A stretch of 64,000 nucleotides of DNA from Megalobrama amblycephala (GCF_018812025.1 NC_063044.1:72143057-72207056), one strand, 5' to 3'; shown: positions 45,933 through 58,933, counted from the first letter of the stretch. Numbers and translations: made by a program. Notes: a model not told the origin generated them from the letters alone.

Positions 45933-48900
45933 GCATATATCCTTCTTTTGCACCTCGCATAATGATGCAGAGTGAGTGTTTTCAATTAATTCTTGTGGAC
46001 GTTGAGCTTCCGTATTGTAGGTTCCCTATTAGCATTGGGTTTAAATGCAAAATATTGCTAAATAGGCAATTTTACTTTGAAACCAAATGTTTCGCCATCG
46101 TCTTACGGCCGCAAGTGTGAGCAGCGCCTATTTTTTTCGCTGTGCATGTTACCCAATGAGTGCATTCACACCAGGAGCAGGAGCCGTGTGTGAGCGTCAA
46201 GTGTAACGGGGGATTCGGCACCGAAATCTATATTTGCTGCGCTGTTGACACTCAATTAAAGTGAAAGAACACTTCTGATGGACAAAATAATATGATTTCA
46301 CACAAAAAGTGCTCAAAATGCACAGAATAAGCTTATCTAGTGTGTTTTAACAAGAATTGGAATATGTCAGTAAAGAAAATGATCAATCAGAAGTATTTAT
46401 GTTAGATTTACCCATTTAAACTTGATTAAATTATTCAGTTCGGGTGAAAGTATGATAAAAAACTAAAGTAAACTAGCCAGAAAATATGATATTCTTTTAG
46501 TTATTACACAGATGTAGTATATAGGCTCTAGCATACCCAAATCAAACCCGAGTTTGTTTGTTTTTTCTCTGATATGGTGAATAAAGACCTGGGGCTGTAT
46601 TCGCAAAACAGCAGCATTATATTCGAGTCATTTCCTGTTTGTTGCAGGTATTTGGTGAGCAGTGACTGGTTCAAGCAGTGGAAGAAATATGTGGGTTTTG
46701 ACAGACGTCAGACAGGAGGCCAGAACATTTCTCCTGGACCCGTGAATAACTACAGCCTGTTCAACGGTTTGTCTTACACACTGGAGTCATTCACAATCAC
46801 ACATGTTTATTCTGCCACATCTGATTCGGTTTATGTGATCACAGGACTGCACAAAACTAATCCATTAGTGCTTGTAGTTCAAAAGACTCATATATTTATA
46901 TACATTTTAATATTTCATACATTTACATCACATTTCTTTAGAAAGAATGAGCATTTCTATTAATTTTCCACTGTTATGTGATCTGAGGAGGTTTGAGCGG
47001 CTCCACCCCTGATCAAACACACCTACCTGTGAGTGTCTAGTGATCCTGAAGACCGTGATTAGCTTGCTCAGGTGTGTTTGATCAGGGATGGAGCTGAACT
47101 CTGCAGGGCAAGTCTTGAGAAACCCTGCACTATACTGTTATCCTTTCAGCAAGGGAACTCATGGACAAACAGCCAGATCTCACAATACAATACTCTCAAT
47201 ACAATACTCTCATGATGCAACAAAGCCAGCGTACAGTTGAAATGCAAAGTTTTAATAATTACGTCTAAGACGTGGTAAACGGTGAACAAAAATACAGTTC
47301 ATTAATATGCTGAATAGAGCTGCACGTTTCTGGATAAAATAAGAATCATGATTTTTTTTGGTTTCAAATAATAAAATAAATTCTGAACAAATAAACAAAT
47401 TAACATCTTCTTTACTAGAGCTTCTGACAAAATATTAATTGCTGGAAAAAATTAATTAATTTGAAAAAAAAAAGTGTTTTAATGAATTGACTCATTAATA
47501 CTTTTTTCATTACTGTATGAATCAGTGTTTTTGAATAAATCTTTCGAATGAATGAAACTATGGAAAAAACATTTTTTAACAGTCACTTGTCGCCACCTAT
47601 TGGCGTAAGATGTAATTGATACAACTGTAATTTGAAGTACCAAAAGGTGATTTGCTCTATTTTTGATCACTATCGTAGACATCAGTGTTTATATCCTAAA
47701 TTTAAACACTTAATCTCAGTACTTCTGTGAATATTTAAAACAGATAAATAAATACTGCATGGTTCAATACTGTTCTCTGGCTCAGCGGCAGCACGAACAC
47801 AGATTTGAATGTGTGATTTTGTCAAATATTAATACAGGTGAATCACTGTCATTAACAAATTAGATCGCGGGGGTGCAGACCTGCCAACATGTACGCATTT
47901 TGCGTAGTGGGTACGCATTTTGACCTCAAAGTACGCTGGTACGATTTGTCACTCTATACTACGCAAAAACTCGGTGAGTCCTCTGTGCACGTGTAGTACT
48001 CAAATTCAGTTCGACCAATCATAGTGCTGGGTTCATTTCCCCAAATAGCAAGCGGGGATGGTTAACAAATGCGTACGGCCTATCATTAAAAAGAGACTGC
48101 AAATCGAAATCCCGCTCAATCCTCCTTCCACTCCTGCCGTCTGTGACTGAATTCTCAAGCGAGGACAGTACAGCAGTCACTTCTGACTCCTTGAGGTAAA
48201 CGGGTATAAAATGCTCAAGTAATGTTGAACAACAAATCTAAATAAAATTGAAATCGCTATATGGCTTAGTGATTATGAAAATGTTGTGATGTGTGACTGA
48301 CAAGCGCGAGTCCGGAGAAACAGGCGTTTATTTATTTATTCTCAGTGTTGAGAAACGTATAGCCTACATGTGTTGCGTTATTGTGTACATACTAACTAAA
48401 GTACCTAATTATGTTATATAGCCTGCTTTTGTATGAAAACTAGCACGTTAGTTACTTATGCATAAAGTACCGTTGTCTCAGTGCTGCGCGAGCCCTCTCT
48501 CATAAACACAAAGGTGAGAGCGAGGATCATTGTAAAATGAAAATTGCTTGGTTTAAAACTTGTTCTTGCTTGTTTGTTTTTTTTGTTTTTTTGTCAGAAA
48601 ACATTTTTAATTATCCACCCGTGTTTTTATGATTGGGTAAATGAAGGACGCTTTAGTTAACACAACCCCTCCTTATATGTAGGACTAACTTCTACTTGAT
48701 ATTCTTGAATACTCGATGCGTTTGCTCTTATTGGTCCTTTCTATTCATTGTGAACTGTTTTCTATAAATATGTTTGTATTGGCTAACCTTTATTCAGTGA
48801 ATGTTTGTCTTGTTTATAATTCAAAGACAGCACGTTACAATTTTTTTTCTGATTTAGTATCATATTTGGATATTGGAATAATAAATTAAGTATTTTAAAT

Positions 48901-51900
48901 GAATCACATATAAACTCAATGTTTACTCTTTTCTAAGGGTTTCTTAATTTTAGACTAGTTTTCATTTCAAAACCTGTATAAAAGACTCGACTGTTAGGTT
49001 AGTTGTATGTAAATACAGCCTACTTGAAATTGCAAACTAAATTTTTTAGTCCATATTAAATGTATGAATGCGATTCACACATTATGCAAAGCAATATTAA
49101 TCATGAATTAAAAAAATGCTTTTGAGCAGGTGTAGTGAAATGTTTAATTTTCAAATTAAAAAAAAAAACTTTAACAGTCAAAATTAGATTAACGAAGATG
49201 GGTGTGTGTGTGCTTTGTGTATTGTATTCTCAAAAATGTAAAAAAAATATATGACCCCCCCCAAAACTCCGTATCCGGTCCCGTCACACTGGTACTCGAA
49301 AAAAATTTCCAAGGTTGGCAGGTCTGGGGGTGTTCGAATAGAGATCGCAATCTGTTTACGATTAATCGTGCAGCTCTAATGCTGAATTTGGTGTTACATC
49401 AGGGGTGAACTTGAATTGGTTTGGATTGGGTTTGATTTGGATTGGTGATTTGAGCTTTACCATATTTGATGCACTCTCTGTATGTCCAATGTTTATGTGA
49501 TGGTGATAAAAGCCTAAATGAAATCTGTCTGAACTGGCATTTTTGGGTGAACTATACACAATACACATATGTATTCCAGTATTTTGTGGCGCGATATGCC
49601 GTTACGGCCCAAGTAATTTATGACATAATGTGGAAGTTTAAGTAAGTGCTCCCCGGTAGTTTTAAAAGAATAATGAATGTTTATTATATAATATTTTCAT
49701 TTATTATGAATATTATGTATGGTTTGCATACGTAACCTTTAGCTTGGCATTTTCTGTCTCCCGGCTGTAGTTGGAGATAAGATGGACATTAAGGAACACC
49801 TCATCGATGAACTGGACTATATCGCTGTGCCCACGGAGGGCTGGAATAAGCTTGTGAGGTGGTACGGGCTGACTGACGGACAGGAGCCCATCGCTCGGAA
49901 GGTAACGCTGTCCATGGAAGAGAACCCGCTCTGATTGTAATAAATGACTGATAATAAAGCAGGAAACACACTTTGAGAGGCTCATGGGTAGTGTTGTCAA
50001 AAGTACTGACTGTGATACCACCCTAGTGAAAAAAAGTATACTAAGTATACTTGCAGCAAGACTAATTATTAGTATATTTCAAGTGTGTTAATGATTAGTT
50101 CATTTAAAGTGTGCTATTTTGAAACAACTAATTTTGTACTAAGTATATTTAAGTTGAAATTAAGTAGTATTAAAATACAACTTTAAGTATATTTAGTATA
50201 CTTATGTGTGCTAAATTGGAACAACTTCAAGTATACTTAGTACACTTTAAGTATATGTCTGTGTAGGGACTAATTACATGCTTGATTAGTGATATTAAAG
50301 TGTACTTAATTTGTGTTATAAGTATACTTTATTTGTGTTAAAAGTATATATTTTTTGTTATAATATATGTTGTATTATAAGTATACTTTATTTCTGTTAT
50401 AAGTATACTTTTATTTGTGTTATAAGTACACTTTATTTGTGATTTAAGTACATTACAAAATAATTACGAGTGTCTTCAGAAAACACAAGCAATATACACT
50501 GAATATATTATTTTACAGGTAATAGTATATACTGTATGCTCAGTACCTTTGGCTTATTCCAAATATTAAACATTACACACTTTGCAGTCAATAACAATAC
50601 ACTTTGTTATTACTTATACTTTGTATAATATAGTCAACATTTGAAGTGGATCAAAACCTTTAATCAAAGTTGTCCTAACTTTTTGATCCGCTTCAAATGT
50701 TGACTACTGTACTTTGAATTACATAATCTCACACAATACAGTTGTGCTACTATTTAAATACAGTTTAACACATTTTCCCAAAGTTGAATGCATTTGTTTT
50801 CAAGGCCATTAAAATAAATAAAATGTAACAACATCACTAATGAAGAGACATATTTCATTGACAAATCCAATAGTTTTTATTTAAACTTAGATTCAGCAAA
50901 ACTTACCATGTTTTTCATTAAAGAAAAACAAATATTGGACCATGGTGACCCTCTATACACAAATACAAATTACACATTATATTCCATTTTCTGATGAGCT
51001 TCTCATTGTGTCTGATGGCACAATGATGACCGCAGAGACTCGTGAAGAACAGCATCTGTTGACAGAATATACCAAAGATATAAGACACTTTATGTTCAAC
51101 TCTTTATTCACGTTTACAATAGTCTGTCTAAATCCTACATTGAACCAATACTATTTTGAACAGTAAATGAGGATTAGCAGCAGGAACTGTATCAGAATGG
51201 CATGTCGATCTTGTTTTCGGTACATAGTCAAGCATAAAACACTTTATGAATTAATATCGTACAGAATACGGGCCAATTTGACCAATCATATGAATGTTTT
51301 GGTGCTGCATACAAACATGTGCCATAAACCACCACACAAAAACTCAAAAAAGAGATATCAAGCCGAAATATCGCTCTCCGTTTGTTAAAGAAAATAAAAT
51401 AAAGTTTGTTAACTGGTAGACTACAACTCACCTCCCAATAGCAGCACTTTTCTCCGGTTCTTTCAGGATCGCGTAGGCCATTAGATTAGCCGGTTGTCGT
51501 CGCCATCACGGTCAGTCTGCGACGTCACTTGATTGAACTGGTCAGAATCCCCAAGATTGAGCGATGTATTGCGCTTTCAGTGTTTTATTAAATAAATTAT
51601 ACATTGCGACATTATACTTCACCTGAGTGACTGAGCGAGGGGATTCAGACGACGACCGTGACGTCAGCAGCTCTGATTGGCTGAAGGCAGTGAGCAACAA
51701 AATCTGATTGGTCACAGACCAAGTTGAAGAGACATTTGAATTCCGATAAGTTTAACCACTCGACATATTTTTTCGCATTACTTGTGCTGCTGGTGTGTTG
51801 TTTAATATAGATTTGTGTGTACGATTGTAAAATGATTCTGCCAGTGTAAACTTAATAAACATTTACACATATTTGGAAATTGTATAGGCTACACTGCATA

Positions 51901-52654
51901 TACTAAATGGGCTTGTAATGCATTCATACTGAAATAAATAAGCACAAGTAATATAATGAATTCCAAGGATGAAGAAGTAAACTTAAAAAATATACTCAAA
52001 TTTAACATTAGATACACTACAACTTCAGGATATTAAATAATGTATTTTTTAAATATACTTTCAGTGCATTGTTACAATGAACATTTCCAGCACACTGTTA
52101 AAATATACCTCAAATATATTTTTATAAAGTGCAAATAAATACACTTTTAAAAAATAAACTGAACTGACACTTCAAGTATATTTTTCTAAAATATATTTTT
52201 TAGAAAATATACTAAAGTACAATTATTTTAAAGTGTGTTAAAAGTTGCATTGTGAAAATATGATACTAATATACTTTTTATATATTTAATGATAGTAAAT
52301 TTTTTGTTAGTATATTTGCAGTGTACTATAGAAAAAGGGAATATATTTAAAATACAATAAAATATACTTTTTTTTCACTAGGGCAAGTCAGTACTGAGAT
52401 TTTAAAAATGTAACACTTTAAACGCTGTTGAGCAGATTCGTAAACGCCTCTGATTGGCTGTTGTTCACACGCTCAACAGATGTGTCTGTGATTGGCACTG
52501 TTGATAATGTTTGTTCTTCCTCCTCAGGTGGTGCTAGTGGGGATGTTTGTAAAACACTGTAAGGTGGAAGTCTACCTCACCAAACTGAATCTATGTGAAA
52601 ACGGCAACATGGACTATATTGTCACGAGAAGGTTCAGCAAAGTAGACACCATAG
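44888..52654 (+). CDS. usp15: USP4/USP15-family deubiquitinase, first four exons
   Basis: Exons 44888-44976, 46648-46766, 49771-49901 and 52528-52654, all with GT-AG ends and fitting phases. They encode the DUSP domain and the start of the first ubiquitin-like domain of a cysteine protease that removes ubiquitin from substrates. Diagnostic stretches are [51 protein letters not shown] and [12 protein letters not shown]. The N-terminus is nearest USP15; USP4 is the main alternative and USP11 is less likely. The catalytic domain is not in the window: no later exon was found before 64000. Exon 2 ([18 protein letters not shown]) is less conserved than the rest, so a duplicate gene is possible. Confidence 0.75.
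44977..46647. other. USP intron 1
   Basis: Contains an interspersed repeat (45480-45868, relative of 17830-18062) and an (AT)n tract at about 45869-45932. Confidence 0.6.
45869..45932. repeat. (AT)n microsatellite
   Basis: About 30 uninterrupted AT units. Open frames of alternating Ile and Tyr here are artefacts of it. Confidence 0.9.
46648..46766 (+). CDS. usp15: USP exon 2 (DUSP domain)
   Basis: Acceptor TTTGTTGCAG; it encodes [18 protein letters not shown] and on to [11 protein letters not shown]; donor GTTTGT (a weaker donor, with TTG after GT). Confidence 0.8.
46980..47130. repeat. Palindromic GTGTTTGATCAGGG repeat
   Basis: CCACCCCTGATCAAACACACC at about 47003 faces GGTGTGTTTGATCAGGGATGG at about 47070, so the element is largely self-complementary. 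It lies in USP intron 2 and is related to 19160-19345. Confidence 0.65.
47315..49378. mobile_element. Older hAT-type repeat, interrupted
   Basis: Ends TAGAGCTGCACG and CGTGCAGCTCTA are inverted copies. The interior is interrupted by the element at 47877-49325; the two outer parts are short (about 560 and 50 bases). Confidence 0.5.
47877..49325. mobile_element. hAT-type element, 1449 bp, nested
   Basis: Ends AGACCTGCCAAC and GTTGGCAGGTCT are inverted copies. The 8 bases outside are GGGGGTGC (47869-47876) and GGGGGTGT (49326-49333), a target duplication with one difference. No transposase frame inside. Confidence 0.6.
49771..49901 (+). CDS. usp15: USP exon 3
   Basis: Acceptor CCCGGCTGTAG; it encodes [20 protein letters not shown] and on to GQEPIARK, ending in phase 0 at donor GTAACG. 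Confidence 0.85.
50021..52383. mobile_element. 2.4-kb non-autonomous transposon in USP intron 3
   Basis: Ends CCCTAGTGAAAAAAAGTATA and the complement of CCCTAGTGAAAAAAAAGTAT. Many AAGTATACTT-type words lie near both ends. It splits an older repeat: the flanks read GTGATACCA and CAAGTCAGTACTGAG, which rejoin as one plausible uninterrupted text if CA is the 2-bp target duplication. No transposase is recognised. Confidence 0.7.
50632..50705. ncRNA. Hairpin of pre-miRNA size inside the transposon
   Basis: 25-base arms (50632-50656 and 50681-50705, starting AGTCAACATTTGAAG) pair with one mismatch around a 24-base loop. Size and loop fit a miRNA precursor, but no expression evidence is available. 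Confidence 0.3.
52528..52654 (+). CDS. usp15: USP exon 4
   Basis: Acceptor CTTCCTCCTCAG; it encodes [20 protein letters not shown] and on to RRFSKVDTI, ending in phase 1 at donor GTATGA. The next exon (family residues continuing the ubiquitin-like domain) is not found in the window. Confidence 0.85.
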
Positions 52655-54298
52655 GTATGATCAGACTTTTTTTTTTCTTTAGCTGATGGTTCTTGATTGT
52701 TTGTGAAGCAACAAACCAACTATCTTTGCAACCAGACAGTATCATTGTTTCTAGGGCTGCCCCCTAATAAACCAAAAGAGTTAGTTGATCAAAATTGTAT
52801 TAATTAGTTTCAGAAAGAAAAACTCCAAAGGAAAGGAGTCCATAAGGGACCAATTGTTAACAGCGGTTCTTTGTGGTAATTAAAGTGTTTGTGAAATTAT
52901 ATCTCACAAAGTTTTCAAATTACTGATTTTTTTTTTTTTAAGTTATTTAGTAAATATGTATGAATTGTACATCATTTTACAGATTGAAATGGTGCTTCTG
53001 CAAGCTTGTCATATGTGCCATACCTCTCACGGCAGGCGCGTCTTTTTGTGTTTTCAGCATGAGATTGGTTTCTGAGATTGGGTAAATTGAGAGATCGCCA
53101 ATCGAGTCATTAGAGGCAATTATCAGTTGATAGCCGATCAATTGGAGCATCCCTAATATTTGTAAAGGAAAATGTTAGCCCAAGAGGGACATTTATTAAA
53201 ACATTACATAAAATTACTGTAATTATGATTAATAAAAAGTAATTGGATCAAGTAACTGATTGACGTCTGGCCAACATTATCTGATAAGTCAAAATAAGAT
53301 GCGTTAAGATGCGTTTCTCAAAGTGTGGGGCGTGCCCCACTGGTGCGGAATAGAGACATGACAAGTGGGGCGCGACAAACGAGAGGAAATTAGGTCATTT
53401 TTGTGCCCACCTCTATTAACCTTTTATTTCTGTGCCTCTGAGAGTAGCTACGGTCCCAAATATGGGATTTATAACGTTCAGAGACGTCACTTAACTGCCA
53501 GATTCAAACTGTGCTTTCGCGCTTTGGCTGGGGCTGAGCCAGAGACGTACGCGCTCAGCAGCGCTTGTCATTTATCACAGCTATGCAGTGTTTTCAACAA
53601 AATAATGTTTATTTTAGGTGTCAGACATTTAAATATACATAAGTACTCATAAAACAATACATTTAGAATTTGTAAAGTACATAGTGATGTTTATGGTAGC
53701 TGCAGTAACGATCAATTCAAATATAATTTGCCGACGTGTTTTATTCTTATCAGACACACATAGTATAAGTAACTATAAAGTTTACTCTATTTTTCTCCCA
53801 GATCACTTACTTACATTGATTTGGAGAAATACATGGAGAAATGGATGAATTCACGTGCTGTAAATCCGACTGACAGGGCTCGCTGAACAGCTGCGCAAAC
53901 TATTTAGTCTCCTTTTAAGTTTCAGAATAGATCTCAACAAGCTCTAATATAATGCTCAGAGTTTCTCAACTTCTGTGTCTCTTTGTGATCTCAGACAGAG
54001 TTCTCTCCATGAACTCAATATAATCTTATCCCAGCTTCAATTCATGCATCTCATGCTTAACTCAGATAGAGCAAAGGAAGAGATTTCCACAAGTGCTCAT
54101 TGAATTCTAAGACTTGGATCACTGTCTTGGATGTTTCATATGATATCTTAATCCACATGATTTTTTAAATATAATGTATTCCTGTATGAATAAATTAATT
54201 GTAAATCTTTTATTTTAGGCTACAAAGACCCTCTTCTTTTATATTATTTTCTATAAATGATTTGAAATATTTCACTGCATGTAATTCAGTAAAATAAT
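52655..54298. other. Intron or intergenic DNA with repeats
   Basis: A repeat at about 52754-53158 starts AGGGCTGCCCCCTAATA and ends GATCAATTGGAGCATCCCTAA. Another with GTGGGGCGTGCCCCAC starts near 53310. No exon of either neighbouring gene was found. Confidence 0.35.
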
Positions 54299-54304
54299 TT
54301 TATT
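54299..54304 (-). terminator. Polyadenylation signal of the Tnp2-like gene
   Basis: AATAAA on the minus strand; a second one lies at 54342-54347. Both are 300-345 bases after the stop codon. Confidence 0.4.
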
Positions 54305-54642
54305 AACCACACAAAACACATTGCAAAATTAAAAACAGTAATTTATTGGTAACTTGAGAGCAAAGAAATTACAATTTCAACATTTCAGATGTATCAAAGT
54401 TTAACTGCCAAAAACTCATATCATTAATAATTTTAATGTTGTATATTCAGATGTATGCATCTTCTCATGTTAGCCCCAAAGTGACCTTTTTGTATGACAA
54501 TAGATTTGCCCATATAAAACAGTTGAGATGGCATCACAGTTGTCCATCAACATATTTTACATTTTCAGTAGGGATTTTCAACTAGTTAAATCATGGGCCC
54601 TTTTGTTCAAAATAAGATCATATCTTTGACTTTATAATATCT

Positions 54643-57251
54643 TTAGTCCCTTTCAAGTTTGTTAGGGAAATGTGCAGCAAACACAATACCAGGCATCGAG
54701 GACAAATCAATGAACATCAACTTTGCCAAAATACTTTCAAGTCCTACCACTGTCTTTCTCACAGGAACTTCCAGGAGGCTAACAATATGGAAACACGTTC
54801 CACCTGTCAAAGTATCTTGTAGAAGATTTATGCTTGCAACTGCAAATTCATTCAAAAACGCAAGTTTTATCTCATTCTGACCTTCATTGGGTTCTTTGTA
54901 GGAACACAATAATTTAATCTGTCCATATTTGATCTGCGCACCATCACAAAATAACACTGTGTAATTGTTTCGTCTTTTGGCTTTGACATACTGCTGGGAA
55001 GTGTAAATTATTTTCCCTATTTGAGCTCTGTTATATGCCTTGACCACATTACTATGTAAAGCCTGACCAAGAAACTGTTCCAGAAGAAAAATATCATCAG
55101 TTTCAAGACATCTATTGAATGATGCCCCTAACATGGCCACAATATTGACAACATTACTTGGTTGATAACTATTGCTATTTGTCATTCTGGCCAAAAACTC
55201 AGTAGTTACTATGTTCAGCTTTATGTTTTGTGTGATGCTAGGGAGATATTGTATAGTCTTTACAGCATTTACCATTTGGGCAGGTATATTCTGGGTTCCA
55301 TGTATAAGACGGAGCAAGTACCCATTTTTGTCTTCAAAGTGAAAGCAAGAGTGTGTCCACAGAGGTCCAAGAGCTCTTACACTATCAGCTAAATGGACAA
55401 GTAAGTGCAAATTGGCTGTCATGTATCGCTCACCATAGAGTCCACTCATTTGAGAACAGAAATTCCAGAGTAGTTTCTCAGCATGATCTATTTGAGCAGG
55501 GGTTATTGACTCCATCAGAAGAATAAAGATTGCTTCACTAAGGAGCAGGAAATGGTTGTAGTACAGTCCTGCAAGAATGCCCCGGAATACAACTGGCCCG
55601 AAAAACAGCAAAATGGACCGATACTCAGATGCTTTAAAGAACATCCTGTGAGAAGACACAGAACGAGGGAATCGAATCATAAATGGTGGCCTTATTTCTT
55701 CCAGACGTTTGTCAACTTCTTTGATTGATCTGACCATACTGAATGCACATCGAGAGAACTCTGTGGAAAACCACAAAAACATCAATAGACGCATTACTCC
55801 CAGTAGTACACAATGCATGTAGTCTATACCTGTGCCCAAGACCAAATCATAGCTTGTTAGTCTGCTGAGAAACGTAGGTCCCTTCACCCCACGAACAACG
55901 CTGTTGGAATCATAGGCCATCTTAGCATAATCTACAAACCCCTTGTGAGTACGAGGCGGGCCTTTTGGATCTGTCTTCTGGAAAGGAAAGGCATGGACAT
56001 GACCTCTCTCTCCAGTCTTCACTGTTTGACCTGGCTGTTCACACTTTAGACACCCAAAATGTCCATTGAATTGAACAGTATTAAGTACCAAAGCTTTTGC
56101 AGGCAAATCGCAGGTTCCTGCAATTGTAAAGGCTTTGCATATGAAAGGTTCTTGAGCTCCTGCAAACTGAAGAGAAATTCCTTCTCTTTCAATTTTGTTC
56201 AGAGTGCCACACAGTGGTTCAAGGAATGTCAACATTGACGGCTTTGAATCCCCAAACCAAACACCTGCAAATATCATGTTTTCTCGTTTCGTGCGTTCAA
56301 CAAAATTTAACTCGTTTATGACACAATAAAAAGGCCAAACAGAAAACTTTGAAGACTTAAAAATAGGTATACCGTCTGTGTTCCACATTAACGAAATGTT
56401 TCTGGAATCACTGAGAGGCCCATTGCAAGTAGTTAATTTCTGATAGGTTTTTCCGTCATATATTTCTTCAATACTGTCATGACATTTTTTATGTCTATTA
56501 AACCTGAACTTAAGTTTTTCTTCAAAACCTTCCTGAGCAAACAATCTCTTCAGTTGTGCTTCAATGGGAACCTCAATAAAATAGGAGGTTGACCCCTCCA
56601 TCGACACATTGGCTTCACAGGTTTTACACTGGGTGTCTATACTCTCAACAATCATGAAGCATGAGCTACAATATGTGTGCAAAAGCAGAGAGGAGGGATC
56701 ATCAAATAACTGTTTAAATTTGTGTAAATTTTTAAGACACTCAGTCTGTGTATCAGAGGGGCAGTGCAGAGATATTAATGTAAGCAAATCACTGAGAGCT
56801 TTTCCTGTTATTTTGTGTCTGTTTGCAAAAGTCATTATGAGGAGAAGACTCTCTGCAACAGAAATTGGTGCATTTCTGTACAGTGGATGATCTACAGTGT
56901 TTGTAGAGCTTTCGAGTTCTGTTCCCTCCTCTAGGTTAAGCTCAAAACTGTCTTCAAATGAGAGGTCATCATCAATTGAAAAGTCTTCATCAAATAACGC
57001 ATTGTCATCTAAAGTCCCTTCTTCAACAAATTCAGGTAGGTGCTCAGGAAATGTTTGCATGTAAATAGGCTGTTCAGGCTCTGATTCAACATTAAGACCA
57101 GAGTGATGCATCTCACTTGTGTGTCCATAGCATTGGGATGAATGGTTGGCATAATGGATGTTACACACATTTGTGTTTGAAGAATCTTCCAAATTAGCAG
57201 ATCTGGTCACTTGCTCGGTGCTGCAATCATCTGACCTCCAGTTTGTTGCTT
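54643..57251 (-). CDS. Tnp2-like (CACTA/EnSpm-type) transposase, main exon
   Basis: One intact exon of about 869 codons after the acceptor TTTTTTCTAG at 57251; the true start is in an upstream exon. In order: an acidic N-terminal part (DEDFSIDDDLSFEDSFE), a CxxC...CxxC zinc ribbon (YCSSC...CKTCEA), a basic stretch (RFNRHKKCHDS), and an RNase H-like core with WNTDGIPIFKSSKFSVWP, MIFAGVWFGDSKP, GTCDLPAKALVLN, a Cys pair (GCLKCEQPG) and DYMHCVLLGVMRLLM. This pattern is that of Tnp2/DUF4218-type transposases of EnSpm elements. The protein would bind element ends and cut them. There is no stop or frameshift in 2.6 kb, so the copy is young or under selection. It runs head to head with the BEN-domain gene. 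Confidence 0.75.
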
Positions 57252-58439
57252 CTAGAAAAAAAAAACAATTGATTAATTTGCTTTTACTTGATTGGTGAAT
57301 TTATGGCTTACTAGTCTCAACATGTTTATTTTTCATTATACTTATGCTAAACACATTACTAATTACTAGACTATTAAAGTGTTATAATAATCACCTGAGC
57401 TGTCAGTAAACCCTTGACAACCCAAGTGAGGTTTGAAGGTCTCACTTCAGTAACAGTGTTTTATTGGACACATTAACTTTTATTTGAATTAACGCTCCAG
57501 TCGATCAAAATTTAAAGCTTTGCAACATGCGATTTCCACAGAATAAATAAACTACATGCCATCTTGGAGACTGAAGGAAATGGAGTTAGTTGTTTTACAT
57601 TTTTGCACATGTTTTACCTCTATTTTCCTGTCCTTGTGTGTCCTGCAGAAAACCGAGAATGATAATACATTAAGCATATTTAACACTCACATGCAAATTT
57701 ATAAGACATACCTAGGTTACAACAATGCAGTATATACTGTAGGAAATCCTGCTATAAATTCTCCCCTCATGGGGATTAAAATATTAACATTTTATTGGAA
57801 CTGTTTAAAAGAGGTGATTATTTACTTGGATGGCCATTTTTTAAACTGTACTTTGTAGTGCTGTAGAACACTACTACATAGGTCAGACATGTTCTTAATA
57901 TTTTGCTAATTCCACATATAAAGGTGATCTTAACAGACTTGTCATTTCAAACAAATATTTTATTGTTATATAAAATTATTGAGGAACATTGTCAGAACCA
58001 ATGGAGCTGATGAAATGTAGCTGAGTAAAGAACATAGCAGCTAAATATATATATATATTTTTTATTTTTTTATTTTTATAAATTACCTGAAAGACACACT
58101 TCAGTAAAAGGGAAGTTGTTAAAATATGACTTTGGTAAAAGCTAGTTACCCACATGAAAAAGACTTTAGTAGAAGATGAAAGTATATGATATCACAGTAA
58201 ATGTACTTCAGTTTCAAAAGTGTAAGTAAATTACATAATATTTACATGTATGCGTTGGTTGATTATGTCCTGGCCAATTATCAGATTTGTTATTGACCTG
58301 AATCAGTTAAGTCATTCATGTAAATTAATCGGAAAATGTGCTGTTTTGACTCTGAAGTTTAATGTAATCTGTAAAGCAAATGGAAACTATACCGGTAGTT
58401 ATCAGATAAATGTAGTGTAGTAAACATTAAAATATTATT

Positions 58440-58662
58440 GGTAGCACTTTATTTTACAGTCCTGTTCTCCATGTACATACTATGTACTTATTATAGTAAT
58501 TACAATAACTATGTAATAATTAGGTACTAACCCTGAACCTACCCATAAACCTAACCCTACCCCATGTAGTTACCTTGTATTACCAGAACTTTCTTAGATA
58601 AATACACTGTAAGTACACTATAAGTACATGTAAGTACACGTACTGTAAAATAAAGTGCAACC
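58440..58662. mobile_element. MITE with perfect 8-bp TSD, 223 bp
   Basis: Ends GGTAGCACTTTATTTTACAG and the complement of GGTTGCACTTTATTTTACAG. ATATTATT lies directly before 58440 and directly after 58662. It lies in the intron upstream of the transposase main exon. Confidence 0.8.
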
Positions 58663-58821
58663 ATATTATTTTTCCCTAAAATGTAGTGGAGTGGAAATAT
58701 CAAGTGGCAAGTTAAGTACCAACACCTCAAATGGTACGTAAATACAGAACTTGGGTGAATGTGCTTATAATCAATCACTGCAGATGACAATATAAAAACA
58801 ATAAAATGTAAATTTCCCAAC

Positions 58822-58899
58822 CTTTCTTCTGTATCTTTTGCAAGTATTTTGCTGGCTCTTCACCTTTCTCCTCCAGCGTGAGTTGTACTTCTGCGCCAT
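58822..58899 (-). CDS. Possible start exon of the Tnp2-like transposase
   Basis: An ATG at 58897-58899 opens MAQKYNSRWRRKVKSQQNTC and KRYRRK, a very basic peptide, up to a donor-like AAAG/GTTGGG at 58822. The phase does not fit the main exon directly, so another small exon would be needed or the donor differs. Confidence 0.35.
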
Positions 58900-58933
58900 T
58901 CTATTTTTTTAAAAATATATGTAGCTCCAACTG

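Noticed and set aside
45757..46120. Ile-Tyr repeat proteins on both strands
   Set aside because: Translation of the (AT)n tract.
54272..54286. CACTGCATGTAATTC as left end of the CACTA-like element
   Set aside because: A CACTGCA complement occurs near 63985, but only seven bases agree and the flanks do not match as a target duplication.
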